Positions 57,612 through 64,000 of a DNA stretch of 64,000 nt are shown one piece after another. The translations under genes were made by a program, and so were the position numbers. Position 1 is the first letter of the stretch. Each line of letters begins with the position of its first letter. The notes beneath the pieces are model-generated. The model searched no databases, was not told where the DNA came from, and was given only the letters and a program-made list of their open reading frames with translations. Source of the DNA: CADCUY01 sp964242735 (GTDB taxonomy: Bacteria; Actinomycetota; Actinomycetes; Actinomycetales; Quadrisphaeraceae); the NCBI GenBank assembly GCA_964242735.1, contig CAXTAK010000017.1, positions 17,862 to 81,861 on the forward strand. The letters are read 5' to 3'.

Positions 57612-59251
57612 TGCCCCGCCAGCTCACCGCGCGCGCCAGGGGCGCAGCCGCCGCCGTCGCGGCCTTCACCCCCGCCCAGAAGGTGCTGGCCGTGCTCGCC
57701 CTCGCCCTGCTCGTGCTCGGCGGCACGGCCTTCTCGCGGTGGGTGGCGACCCCCACGTACACGCCGCTGTTCGCGAACCTCGCGGCCGAGGACGCCAGCG
57801 CCATCACCGAGCTGCTCACCGCCAGCGGCACGCAGTACCAGCTCGAGGACGGGGGCACGACGATCATGGTGCCGCGCGAGGCGGTCAACGCCCAGCGCCT
57901 CGCCGCCGCCTCCGCGGGCCTGCCGAGCGACACCGAGACCGGCTACAACCTGCTGGACACGGCGGGCGTGACCTCCTCGCAGTTCCAGCAGCAGATCACC
58001 TACCAGCGCGCCGTCGAGGGCGAGCTCGCGGCCACCATCGAGTCGATCGAGGGGGTGCGCACCGCGGTGGTGCACCTCGCGATCCCCGAGGAGACCGTGT
58101 TCACCGACGAGGCCGTGCCCCCCACGGCGTCGGTGCTCGTCGACCCCCGGCCCGGCGCGTCGCTCAGCGCCGACCAGGTGCAGTCGATCGTGCACCTGGT
58201 GTCCTCCTCGGTGCCCGAGCTGGACGCCGACCAGGTCACCGTCGCCGACGCCGACGGCACCCTGCTCGCCGCTCCCGGCCAGGGCATCGGCATCGGCGGC
58301 GCCGGCGGCCGCGAGGGGGCGACGACGGAGTACGAGCGGCGCACCGCCTCCGCCGTGCAGGCGATGCTCGACAAGGTCGTCGGCCCCGGCCGGGCGGTCG
58401 CCACGGTCACCGCCGAGCTCGACTTCGACCAGACGCAGCGCACCTCCGAGGCGTTCACCTACGAGGACGGCGTGCCGCCGCTGTCGGAGACCACGAACAC
58501 CGAGGAGTACACCGGCACCGGCGGGGTCGGGGTCGGTGGCGCGCTCGGCGCCAACGGCGTCCTCGGCATGGACGGGCAGGAGGTCGGCGCCGCCGGAACC
58601 GGCGACAGCGGGTACACCAAGGGGTCGTCGACCCGCAACAACGCGGTGAACAAGACCACCGAGCAGGTCACCGAGGCACCGGGCACCGTGCGGCGCCAGT
58701 CGATCGCCGTGGTCGTCGACACCCAGGCCGCCGCGGCCGCCGGGGTGCCCGAGCTGACGCAGATGGTGACCGCCGCCGCCGGGGTCCAGGCCGATCGCGG
58801 CGACACCCTCGCGGTCAGCCAGGTGCCCTTCGACACCAGCACCACCGACGCCGCCGCGGAGGAGCTGGCCGCGGCCCGCGAAGCGGAGGCCGCGCAGGCC
58901 CGCAACACCCTCATCGCCCAGGCCGCGGCCGGGGCCCTGGTGCTGCTGCTCCTGCTCGTCGGCCTGGTCCTCTGGCGCCGGGCGGTCCGCCGCCGCAAGC
59001 GGCAGGTGGTCGACCTCGGCGAGCTCGAGGCGATCTACCGGCGCGACGACGTCGTCACGCAGGACGGCGAGGCGCTGACCCCCGGCGCTGCGCTCGCCCT
59101 GCCGGGCAGCGAGGTGCTCGGCTCGCAGCTGGCCGCCGTCGGGCCCAGCGCCGCCGCCCTGCGCCGCGCCGAGGTCGGCGACCTGGTCGACGCCCAGCCC
59201 ACCGAGGTCGCCGAGGTGCTCCGCGGCTGGCTCTCCGAGAAGGCGAGGTGA
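57611..59251 (+). CDS. fliF: flagellar MS-ring protein FliF
   Basis: Builds the membrane MS ring around the export gate. 546 residues: first membrane helix about 25-42, YscJ-type domain (TPLFANLAAEDASAITELL, TTIMVPREAVNAQRLAAASAGLP, SQFQQQITYQRAVEGELAATIESI), RBM3 region near 255-300 (YERRTASAVQAMLDKVVGPGRA), a Gly-rich insert (about 305-345), and second membrane helix about 434-454. The C-terminus (VDAQPTEVAEVLRGWLSEK) is the FliG-binding tail. ATG 57611. Confidence 0.95.
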   Translation: MPRQLTARARGAAAAVAAFTPAQKVLAVLALALLVLGGTAFSRWVATPTYTPLFANLAAEDASAITELLTASGTQYQLEDGGTTIMVPREAVNAQRLAAASAGLPSDTETGYNLLDTAGVTSSQFQQQITYQRAVEGELAATIESIEGVRTAVVHLAIPEETVFTDEAVPPTASVLVDPRPGASLSADQVQSIVHLVSSSVPELDADQVTVADADGTLLAAPGQGIGIGGAGGREGATTEYERRTASAVQAMLDKVVGPGRAVATVTAELDFDQTQRTSEAFTYEDGVPPLSETTNTEEYTGTGGVGVGGALGANGVLGMDGQEVGAAGTGDSGYTKGSSTRNNAVNKTTEQVTEAPGTVRRQSIAVVVDTQAAAAAGVPELTQMVTAAAGVQADRGDTLAVSQVPFDTSTTDAAAEELAAAREAEAAQARNTLIAQAAAGALVLLLLLVGLVLWRRAVRRRKRQVVDLGELEAIYRRDDVVTQDGEALTPGAALALPGSEVLGSQLAAVGPSAAALRRAEVGDLVDAQPTEVAEVLRGWLSEKAR

Positions 59252-60288
59252 CCGTGGTCAGCACCGCGCTGGTGCCGCTGGACGCAGCTGCCCTGTCCGG
59301 GCCGCAGAAGGCCGCCGTGATGCTCGTGCAGATGGGCCGCGAGCGGTCCGCGAAGGTGCTCGCCACCATGGCCGAGCACGAGATCGAGGAGCTCACCACC
59401 GAGATCCTGCGCCTCGGGGAGCTGCGTCCGGCGATGGCCGACGAGGTGCTCGTGGAGTTCCACGCCATCCTCACCGGCAGCGGCGGGCCCGGCAGCGGCG
59501 GCGTGGGCTTCGCCCGGGCCCTGCTGGAGAGCTCGATCGGCGCGGAGAAGGCCAACGACCTCCTCGACCGGGTCGCCTCCTCGCAGCTCGGTCAGCCGTT
59601 CGACTTCCTGCAGGAGGCCGACGCCCGCCAGATCGTCTCCTTCGTCGCCGGGGAGCACCCGCAGACCATCGCGCTGGTGCTGGCGCACCTGCGGCCCGAG
59701 CAGGCCTCGGCGGCCATCACCGGGCTCGCCCCGGCCCTGCAGGCCGAGGTCGCCCACCGCATCGCGAGGATGGAGCGCACCAGCCCCGACGTCGTCGCGG
59801 TGGTCGCCGAGACCATCCAGCGCAAGGCCTCCTCGGTGCTGACCCCGCAGTCGGTGACCGTCGTCGGCGGCGTGCAGCCCCTCGTGGAGATCATCAACCG
59901 GGCCGACCCGGGCACCGAGAAGCACCTGCTCGAGGAGCTCACCAAGCGCGACCCCGCGCTGGCGGAGCTGGTGCGGGCACAGATGTTCACCTTCGACGAC
60001 ATCCTCACCCTCGACGACAAGGCCATGCAGCTGGTGGTGCGCGAGGTCGACGCCGCCACCCTGGCCGTGGCGCTGAAGGGCGTGCGCGACGAGGTGCGCG
60101 ACAAGATCCTGCGCAACGTCTCCGAGCGGGCCCGCGACAACCTCATGGAGGAGGTCGACATGCTCGGCCAGGTGCGCCTGTCCGAGGCCGAGGAGGGCCG
60201 GGCGCTGGTCGTCAAGGCCATCCGGCAGCTGGAGGAGAGCGGGCAGATCACGATCCGGCGGGAGAGCGATGATGAGTACGTCGCCTGA
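59248..60288 (+). CDS. fliG: flagellar motor switch protein FliG
   Basis: Rotor protein that contacts the stator and the MS ring. 346 residues: N-domain LSGPQKAAVMLVQMGRERSAKVL, middle domain with the EHPQTIALVLAHL motif (EHPQ near 133) that contacts FliM, and a C-domain with FDDILTLDDKAMQLVVREVD and the charged torque helix KILRNVSERARDNLMEEVDMLG. All major parts are intact. GTG 59248 overlaps the fliF stop; a GTG at 59254 is an alternative. Its 3' end overlaps fliH. Confidence 0.96.
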   Translation: MTVVSTALVPLDAAALSGPQKAAVMLVQMGRERSAKVLATMAEHEIEELTTEILRLGELRPAMADEVLVEFHAILTGSGGPGSGGVGFARALLESSIGAEKANDLLDRVASSQLGQPFDFLQEADARQIVSFVAGEHPQTIALVLAHLRPEQASAAITGLAPALQAEVAHRIARMERTSPDVVAVVAETIQRKASSVLTPQSVTVVGGVQPLVEIINRADPGTEKHLLEELTKRDPALAELVRAQMFTFDDILTLDDKAMQLVVREVDAATLAVALKGVRDEVRDKILRNVSERARDNLMEEVDMLGQVRLSEAEEGRALVVKAIRQLEESGQITIRRESDDEYVA

Positions 60289-60892
60289 GGTGGTCGCCGC
60301 GGTCTTCGCGCCCCTGCCGACGGTGCGCCGCGAGGTCGACGTGACGGGGTCGGCGTCGTCGTCCTCGGCCGCGGGGTACGCCGCGGGCTGGGCGCAGGGC
60401 GTGGCCGCCGCGGCGGTCAGCGAGCGCTCGGTGCTCGCCGCCCACGCCGAGGCCGCCGCCGCCGACCGCGCCGCGACGGCGGAGGCGCTGCACCGGGCCC
60501 TGGGCGCCCTGGACGCCGCAGCGGCGCAGATGCGCGCGCACGCGGTGCCCACCATCGACGCCACCGCCGACGCCCTGGTCGCCGCTGCCGCCGACCTCGC
60601 CGAGGTGCTCATCGGCGACGAGCTCACCGACACCGAGACCTCCGGGCGCCGGGCGCTGGCCCGCGCGCTGGCGGCGACGCCCGCCCACGAGGAGGTGCGG
60701 GTGCACCTGCACCCCGCCGACGTGGAGCTGCTGTCCCAGGCCGGTGCCGGCCGCGACGTGGTGCTCGTCGCGGACCCGGCGCTGGCGCCCGGCGACGCGC
60801 TCGCCCGCTTCGCCGGCGGGCAGGTCGACGCCCGCATCAGCACCGGCCTGGCTCGCCTGCGCGCCACCCTGCGCTCGGGGGGCCGTCCGTGA
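60272..60892 (+). CDS. fliH: flagellar export regulator FliH
   Basis: Stator-like partner of the FliI ATPase in export. 206 residues: Ala-rich N-terminal coiled part (AGYAAGWAQGVAAAAVSERS, a GxxxG-like stretch) and the C-terminal V-ATPase-E-like domain (DLAEVLIGDELTDTETSGRRALARAL, VRVHLHPADVELL, DARISTGLARLRATL). ATG 60272 has GGGAG six bases upstream; ATG 60269 is equally possible by one codon. It overlaps fliG by 17 bases, and its stop overlaps fliI. Similarity in this family is weak, but the position is decisive. Confidence 0.88.
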   Translation: MSTSPEVVAAVFAPLPTVRREVDVTGSASSSSAAGYAAGWAQGVAAAAVSERSVLAAHAEAAAADRAATAEALHRALGALDAAAAQMRAHAVPTIDATADALVAAAADLAEVLIGDELTDTETSGRRALARALAATPAHEEVRVHLHPADVELLSQAGAGRDVVLVADPALAPGDALARFAGGQVDARISTGLARLRATLRSGGRP

Positions 60893-62271
60893 GCGCCTAC
60901 TCCGCCGTCCTGGCGCGGGCGACCGCCGCCGCGGCCCCCGAGGTCAGCGGCACCGTGCGCGGCGTCGTCGGCCTCTCCGTGGAGGTGGCGGGCCTGGCCG
61001 TCGCGGTCGGCGACCTCGTCCGGGTGCTGCCCGACGCGCCCACGACCGTCCCCGGCGCGCCCGCCGGCGCCCCGGGTGAGGTGCGCGGGGCCGCGGTCGA
61101 CGCCGAGGTCGTCGCCGTGGGCGCCTCCACCGTGGCGTGCATGCCGCTCGCCCACGCCACCGGCCTGCGCGCCGGTCAGCGCGTGGTCGCCCTGCACCGC
61201 TCGCTGCGCGCTCCCGTCGGGCTCGGCCTGCTCGGCCGGGTCCTGGACGGGCTCGGCGCCCCCATCGACGGGCGCGGGCCGCTGGAGGGCACCCGCTGGG
61301 CGCCCGTCGACGCCGCCCCGCCGAACGCCCTGACCCGCCGCCGCGTCGACGTGCCGCTGCCGCTGGGCGTCCGGGCGCTGGACACCCTCGTGCCCGCCGG
61401 GCGCGGGCAGCGGTTCGGGCTGTTCGCCGGCTCCGGGGTCGGCAAGTCCACGCTGCTGTCGATGATCGCCCGCGGCAGCTCCGCCGACGTCAACGTCATC
61501 GCCCTGATCGGCGAGCGCGGCCGCGAGGTGCGCGAGTTCCTCGAGGACGACCTCGGCCCCGAGGGCCTGGCCCGCTCCGTCGTCGTCGTCGCGACGTCCG
61601 ACCAGCCCCCGCTGGTGCGCCTGCGCGCCGCGATGGTCGCCACCGCCATCGCCGAGAGCTTCCGCGACGAGGGCCTCGACGCGGTGCTCATGATGGACTC
61701 GCTCACCCGCTTCGCGATGGCCCAGCGCGAGATCGGCCTGTCGGTGGGGGAGCCGCCGGCGACCCGCGGGTACCCGCCGTCGACCTTCGCGCTGCTGCCC
61801 CGCCTGCTGGAGCGGGCCGGCACCTCCGACCGGGGTTCCATCACGGGCATCTACACGGTGCTCGTCGACGGCGACGACCACAACGAGCCGATCGCCGACG
61901 CCGCCCGCTCCATCCTCGACGGGCACGTCGTCCTCGACCGGCGACTGGCGACCGCCGGGCACTTCCCGAGCATCGACGTCCTCGGCTCGGTCTCGCGGGT
62001 AGCGACCCGGGTCACCTCCGGTGAGCAGCGCGGCGACGCCACCCACGTGCGGCGGCTCATGGCCGCCCGCCGCGACGCGCAGGACCTCGTCGACGTCGGG
62101 GCCTACGTGCCAGGCTCGAACCCCGTCACCGACGCGGCGCTGGCCGCGGCGCCGTGGATCGACACCTTCCTGCGCCAGGACGTCGAGGACGTCACGCCCC
62201 TGGCGGACGCCTGGGCGGGGCTGCGCGCCTTGGTGCAGGCCAGCCCCATCACCGGAGAGGTCACCCGATGA
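60889..62271 (+). CDS. fliI: flagellum-specific ATPase FliI
   Basis: Cytoplasmic ATPase that powers unfolding and delivery of export substrates. 460 residues: N-terminal beta barrel (about 20-100), Walker A GSGVGKST (181-188), ALIGERGREVREF, Walker B AVLMMDSLTRFAMAQREIGL and the arginine-finger/DELSEED-equivalent region; GEPPATRGYPPSTFALLPRLLERAG is a FliI/type III ATPase hallmark. GTG 60889 overlaps the fliH stop. Confidence 0.97.
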   Translation: MSAYSAVLARATAAAAPEVSGTVRGVVGLSVEVAGLAVAVGDLVRVLPDAPTTVPGAPAGAPGEVRGAAVDAEVVAVGASTVACMPLAHATGLRAGQRVVALHRSLRAPVGLGLLGRVLDGLGAPIDGRGPLEGTRWAPVDAAPPNALTRRRVDVPLPLGVRALDTLVPAGRGQRFGLFAGSGVGKSTLLSMIARGSSADVNVIALIGERGREVREFLEDDLGPEGLARSVVVVATSDQPPLVRLRAAMVATAIAESFRDEGLDAVLMMDSLTRFAMAQREIGLSVGEPPATRGYPPSTFALLPRLLERAGTSDRGSITGIYTVLVDGDDHNEPIADAARSILDGHVVLDRRLATAGHFPSIDVLGSVSRVATRVTSGEQRGDATHVRRLMAARRDAQDLVDVGAYVPGSNPVTDAALAAAPWIDTFLRQDVEDVTPLADAWAGLRALVQASPITGEVTR

Positions 62272-62714
62272 GCTTCCGCCTGGCCGCGCTGCTGCGCGTG
62301 CGCCGCCTGCAGGAGGACGCCGCGACCGCCCGGGCCGCCGCCGCGGCGGCCCGGGCCGCCGCGGCGTCGAGGGGCGCCGAGGAGCGCCGGAACGACCTCG
62401 CCGGCGCGCACGCTCCCCACGAGGCCGACGAGCGGCTCTTCCAGGCCAGCATCGCCGCGCGCAGCGCCCGCTCCAGCGCGTACACCGAGGGCGTGGCCCT
62501 GGCGCAGGTGCAGCACGAGGCCTCCGTCGGCGCCCGGCAGGAGTGGGCGCAGGCGCGGCGCGCGGTGCGCACCCTCGAGCGCCTCGAGGAGCGGCACCTC
62601 GCCGCGCAGGTCGCGGCGCAGCTGGCCGCCGAGCAGCTGCTGCTCGACGAGCACGCGGGTCGGTCGGGTCGCTCGGGCCCGGGCGGCCGGGACCAGCCGG
62701 AGGGTGCACGGTGA
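62268..62714 (+). CDS. fliJ: flagellar export protein FliJ
   Basis: Central-stalk-like coiled coil of the export ATPase. 148 residues, almost entirely helical: FRLAALLRVRRLQEDAATARAA at the N-terminus is typical of FliJ, followed by long heptad stretches (ARRAVRTLERLEERHLAAQ). It ends in a Gly/Ser-rich tail. ATG 62268 overlaps the fliI stop; its own stop overlaps the next start. Confidence 0.88.
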   Translation: MSFRLAALLRVRRLQEDAATARAAAAAARAAAASRGAEERRNDLAGAHAPHEADERLFQASIAARSARSSAYTEGVALAQVQHEASVGARQEWAQARRAVRTLERLEERHLAAQVAAQLAAEQLLLDEHAGRSGRSGPGGRDQPEGAR

Positions 62715-63820
62715 GCCCTGCGGCGGGCATCGACCGCACCTCCCTCGCCGCCGTGCAGGAGCGGGTGGCGCAGGTGCAGCAGCGCATCGCGCTGCTCGCC
62801 GGTGGCGGCGCCCCTCGTGCCACCGCGAGCCCGTCGTCCACGTCGGCCTCTCCGGCGGCGGCGGCGGTGTCCTCGACCGCCTCGTCGGCGGGGGCGTCCG
62901 GCACGGGCAGCTTCGCGGAGGCGCTCAGCCTGGCCGCGGGGCAGCTGGCCGGCCCCGCCCTGACCGGCCCTGCGCTGGCCGGCCCTGTGCTGGGTCCGGC
63001 GGCCGGTGCGGCCACCGGGTCCGCTGTCGTGGCGAGCGCGATGAGGCACCTCGGCGTGCCCTACGCGTGGGGGGGCACGGACCCCGCGACCGGCGTGGAC
63101 TGCTCGGGCCTGGTGCAGCTGGCCATGCGCGCGAACGGCATCGAGGTGCCGCGCACCGCCGCGCAGCAGGCGACGGTGGGCACCGAGGTGCCCTCCCTCG
63201 ACCAGGCCCGGCCCGGTGACCTCGTCGTGCTCAAGAAGGGCGCCCACATCGGCATCTACGTCGGCGACGGCAAGATGGTGCACGCCCCCAAGGCCGGGGA
63301 CGTCGTGAAGGTCGCCGACGTCTACGAGACCCCGATGACCATCCGCCGCCTCACCGGGGACGCCGCCACCACGGGGACCACCGCCGCCTCGGCGCTGGCC
63401 GGTGCGCTGGTGCGGCCCGCCGCGCTGCGCACCGCCGCCACCGGCGCCGCGGCGTACCAGCAGCTCTTCGACGCGGCCACCGCGCGGCACGGCCTGCCGG
63501 CGGGGCTGCTCTCCGCGGTCGCGGAGGTCGAGTCGGGCTACGACGCGAGCGCGGTCAGCTCCGCCGGGGCGCGCGGGCTCATGCAGATCATGCCGGGCAC
63601 CGCCCGCGACCTCGGAGTCGATCCGATGGTGCCCGCCCAGGCCGTCGACGGCGCCGCCCGTCTGCTCGCCCAGCACCTGGAGACCTTCGGGTCGCTGAGC
63701 CTCGCCCTCGCCGCCTACAACGCCGGCCCCGGCAACGTGCGCGAGCACGGCGGCGTCCCCCCCTTCGCCGAGACGCAGGCCTACGTCCGCAAGGTCACCA
63801 CCGCCGCAGGAGGCGCCTGA
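62711..63820 (+). CDS. NlpC/P60 peptidase - lytic transglycosylase fusion, flagellar
   Basis: 369 residues. N-terminal helix and a Ser/Thr/Ala-rich linker (1-105), then an NlpC/P60 domain (106-215) with catalytic Cys131 in GVDCSGLVQ and His179 in GAHIGIYVG, then a transglycosylase SLT domain (about 248-365) with Glu274 in EVESGYDASAVSSAGARG and GLMQIMPGTA, AYNAGPGNV. No signal peptide is visible, so it is probably exported by the flagellar system to open peptidoglycan for the rod, as FlgJ does. GTG 62711 overlaps the fliJ stop. Combining an endopeptidase with a glycan-strand lyase is striking. Confidence 0.88.
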   Translation: MSPAAGIDRTSLAAVQERVAQVQQRIALLAGGGAPRATASPSSTSASPAAAAVSSTASSAGASGTGSFAEALSLAAGQLAGPALTGPALAGPVLGPAAGAATGSAVVASAMRHLGVPYAWGGTDPATGVDCSGLVQLAMRANGIEVPRTAAQQATVGTEVPSLDQARPGDLVVLKKGAHIGIYVGDGKMVHAPKAGDVVKVADVYETPMTIRRLTGDAATTGTTAASALAGALVRPAALRTAATGAAAYQQLFDAATARHGLPAGLLSAVAEVESGYDASAVSSAGARGLMQIMPGTARDLGVDPMVPAQAVDGAARLLAQHLETFGSLSLALAAYNAGPGNVREHGGVPPFAETQAYVRKVTTAAGGA

Positions 63821-63821
63821 C

Positions 63822-64000
63822 ATGCCGATCACCCCCCTCGCCACGCCCGCCCCGGCCACTCCCGCCCGCGCCCGCGCCACCGCCGGCGCCACCGGCGGCG
63901 GCGGTGGCGGTTTCGCCGACGTGCTGCGCGGCGAGCTGACGGCCCAGCGCCGCGACGCCGCGGCACCGCCGCGCCCCCGGGGCCGCGCGGACGCCGCGCC
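63822..64000 (+). CDS. fliK: flagellar hook-length control protein FliK (5' end)
   Basis: Only the first 59 codons lie in the window. ATG 63822 is preceded by AGGAGGCGCCTGAC, one base after the previous stop. The sequence is Ala/Pro/Thr-rich with FADVLRGELTAQRRDAA, which fits the disordered N-terminus of FliK, and the position after fliJ and the peptidoglycan hydrolase is where fliK is expected. The diagnostic C-terminal domain is beyond the edge. Confidence 0.65.
   Translation, partial: MPITPLATPAPATPARARATAGATGGGGGGFADVLRGELTAQRRDAAAPPRPRGRADAA

Noticed and set aside
59035..63015. A minus-strand frame of over 1300 codons antisense to the flagellar genes
   Set aside because: It lies opposite fliF-fliJ and the hydrolase gene, which have clear families; composition and lack of any motif show it is a shadow.

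Overview
The window is very GC-rich DNA from an actinobacterium. It has GTG/ATG starts with many 4-base GTGA/ATGA overlaps, a proteasome activator (Bpa) ending in GQYL, and a complete early block of flagellar genes. Motile, TasA/SipW-bearing, proteasome-bearing high-GC actinobacteria fit the Kineosporiales (Kineococcus/Quadrisphaera-like); that placement is my inference from gene content, not from a search. Two 100-N scaffold gaps (34962-35061 and 50108-50207) show that this is a draft assembly.

Region 1 (1-4778) is an actinobacterial core block: the end of an ATP-binding protein, a SEC-C/DUF5926 protein, prephenate dehydratase (pheA), a diacylglycerol-kinase-like lipid kinase, and seryl-tRNA synthetase. 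Region 2 (4788-19521) looks like an inserted sugar/polyol module. It holds decayed Uma2-like and YjbR-like genes, a mannitol-type dehydrogenase, a LacI regulator, an ABC importer without its own ATPase, two zinc dehydrogenases, a PAS-GAF-SpoIIE phosphatase, and a PfkB kinase, an FGGY kinase and a class II aldolase that could together take a ketose to triose phosphates. Region 3 (19532-25213) returns to core genes: two Cof-type HAD phosphatases, Bpa, a quinone oxidoreductase, a MobA-like transferase and a PAC2 protein. The last two are flanked by two copies of a paired hairpin repeat.

Region 4 (25396-34944) is the chemotaxis locus: cheW, a cheA with two C-terminal CheW-like domains, a methyl-accepting protein, cheB, cheR and two consecutive CheY/CheX-like pairs. 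Region 5 (35082-39384) holds fliW, flgL, flgK, flgN and a FliA/WhiG-type sigma factor. Region 6 (39897-47309) is a TasA-like fibre cluster: two TasA-like subunits, a membrane-anchored protein, a SipW signal peptidase, a frameshifted secreted protein, two large LamG-domain proteins and the relic of a paralogue. Region 7 (47236-52031) has a decayed toxin-antitoxin pair and two glycosyltransferases likely to modify flagellin. Region 8 (52202-64000) is the flagellar block fliC, fliD, fliS, a decayed EAL-HDOD gene, flgB, flgC, fliE, fliF, fliG, fliH, fliI, fliJ, an NlpC/P60-lytic transglycosylase fusion, and the start of fliK.

The main observation is a shared promoter motif, CTCA(A/G)G-N14/15-GCCGAT, in front of cheA, the chemoreceptor, cheB, flgN, a glycosyltransferase, fliC, and also in front of two units of the TasA/LamG cluster. 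This is the class of sequence read by flagellar sigma-28 factors, and fliA is in the window. It suggests that an extracellular TasA-type fibre with LamG adhesin-like subunits is expressed as part of the flagellar regulon.
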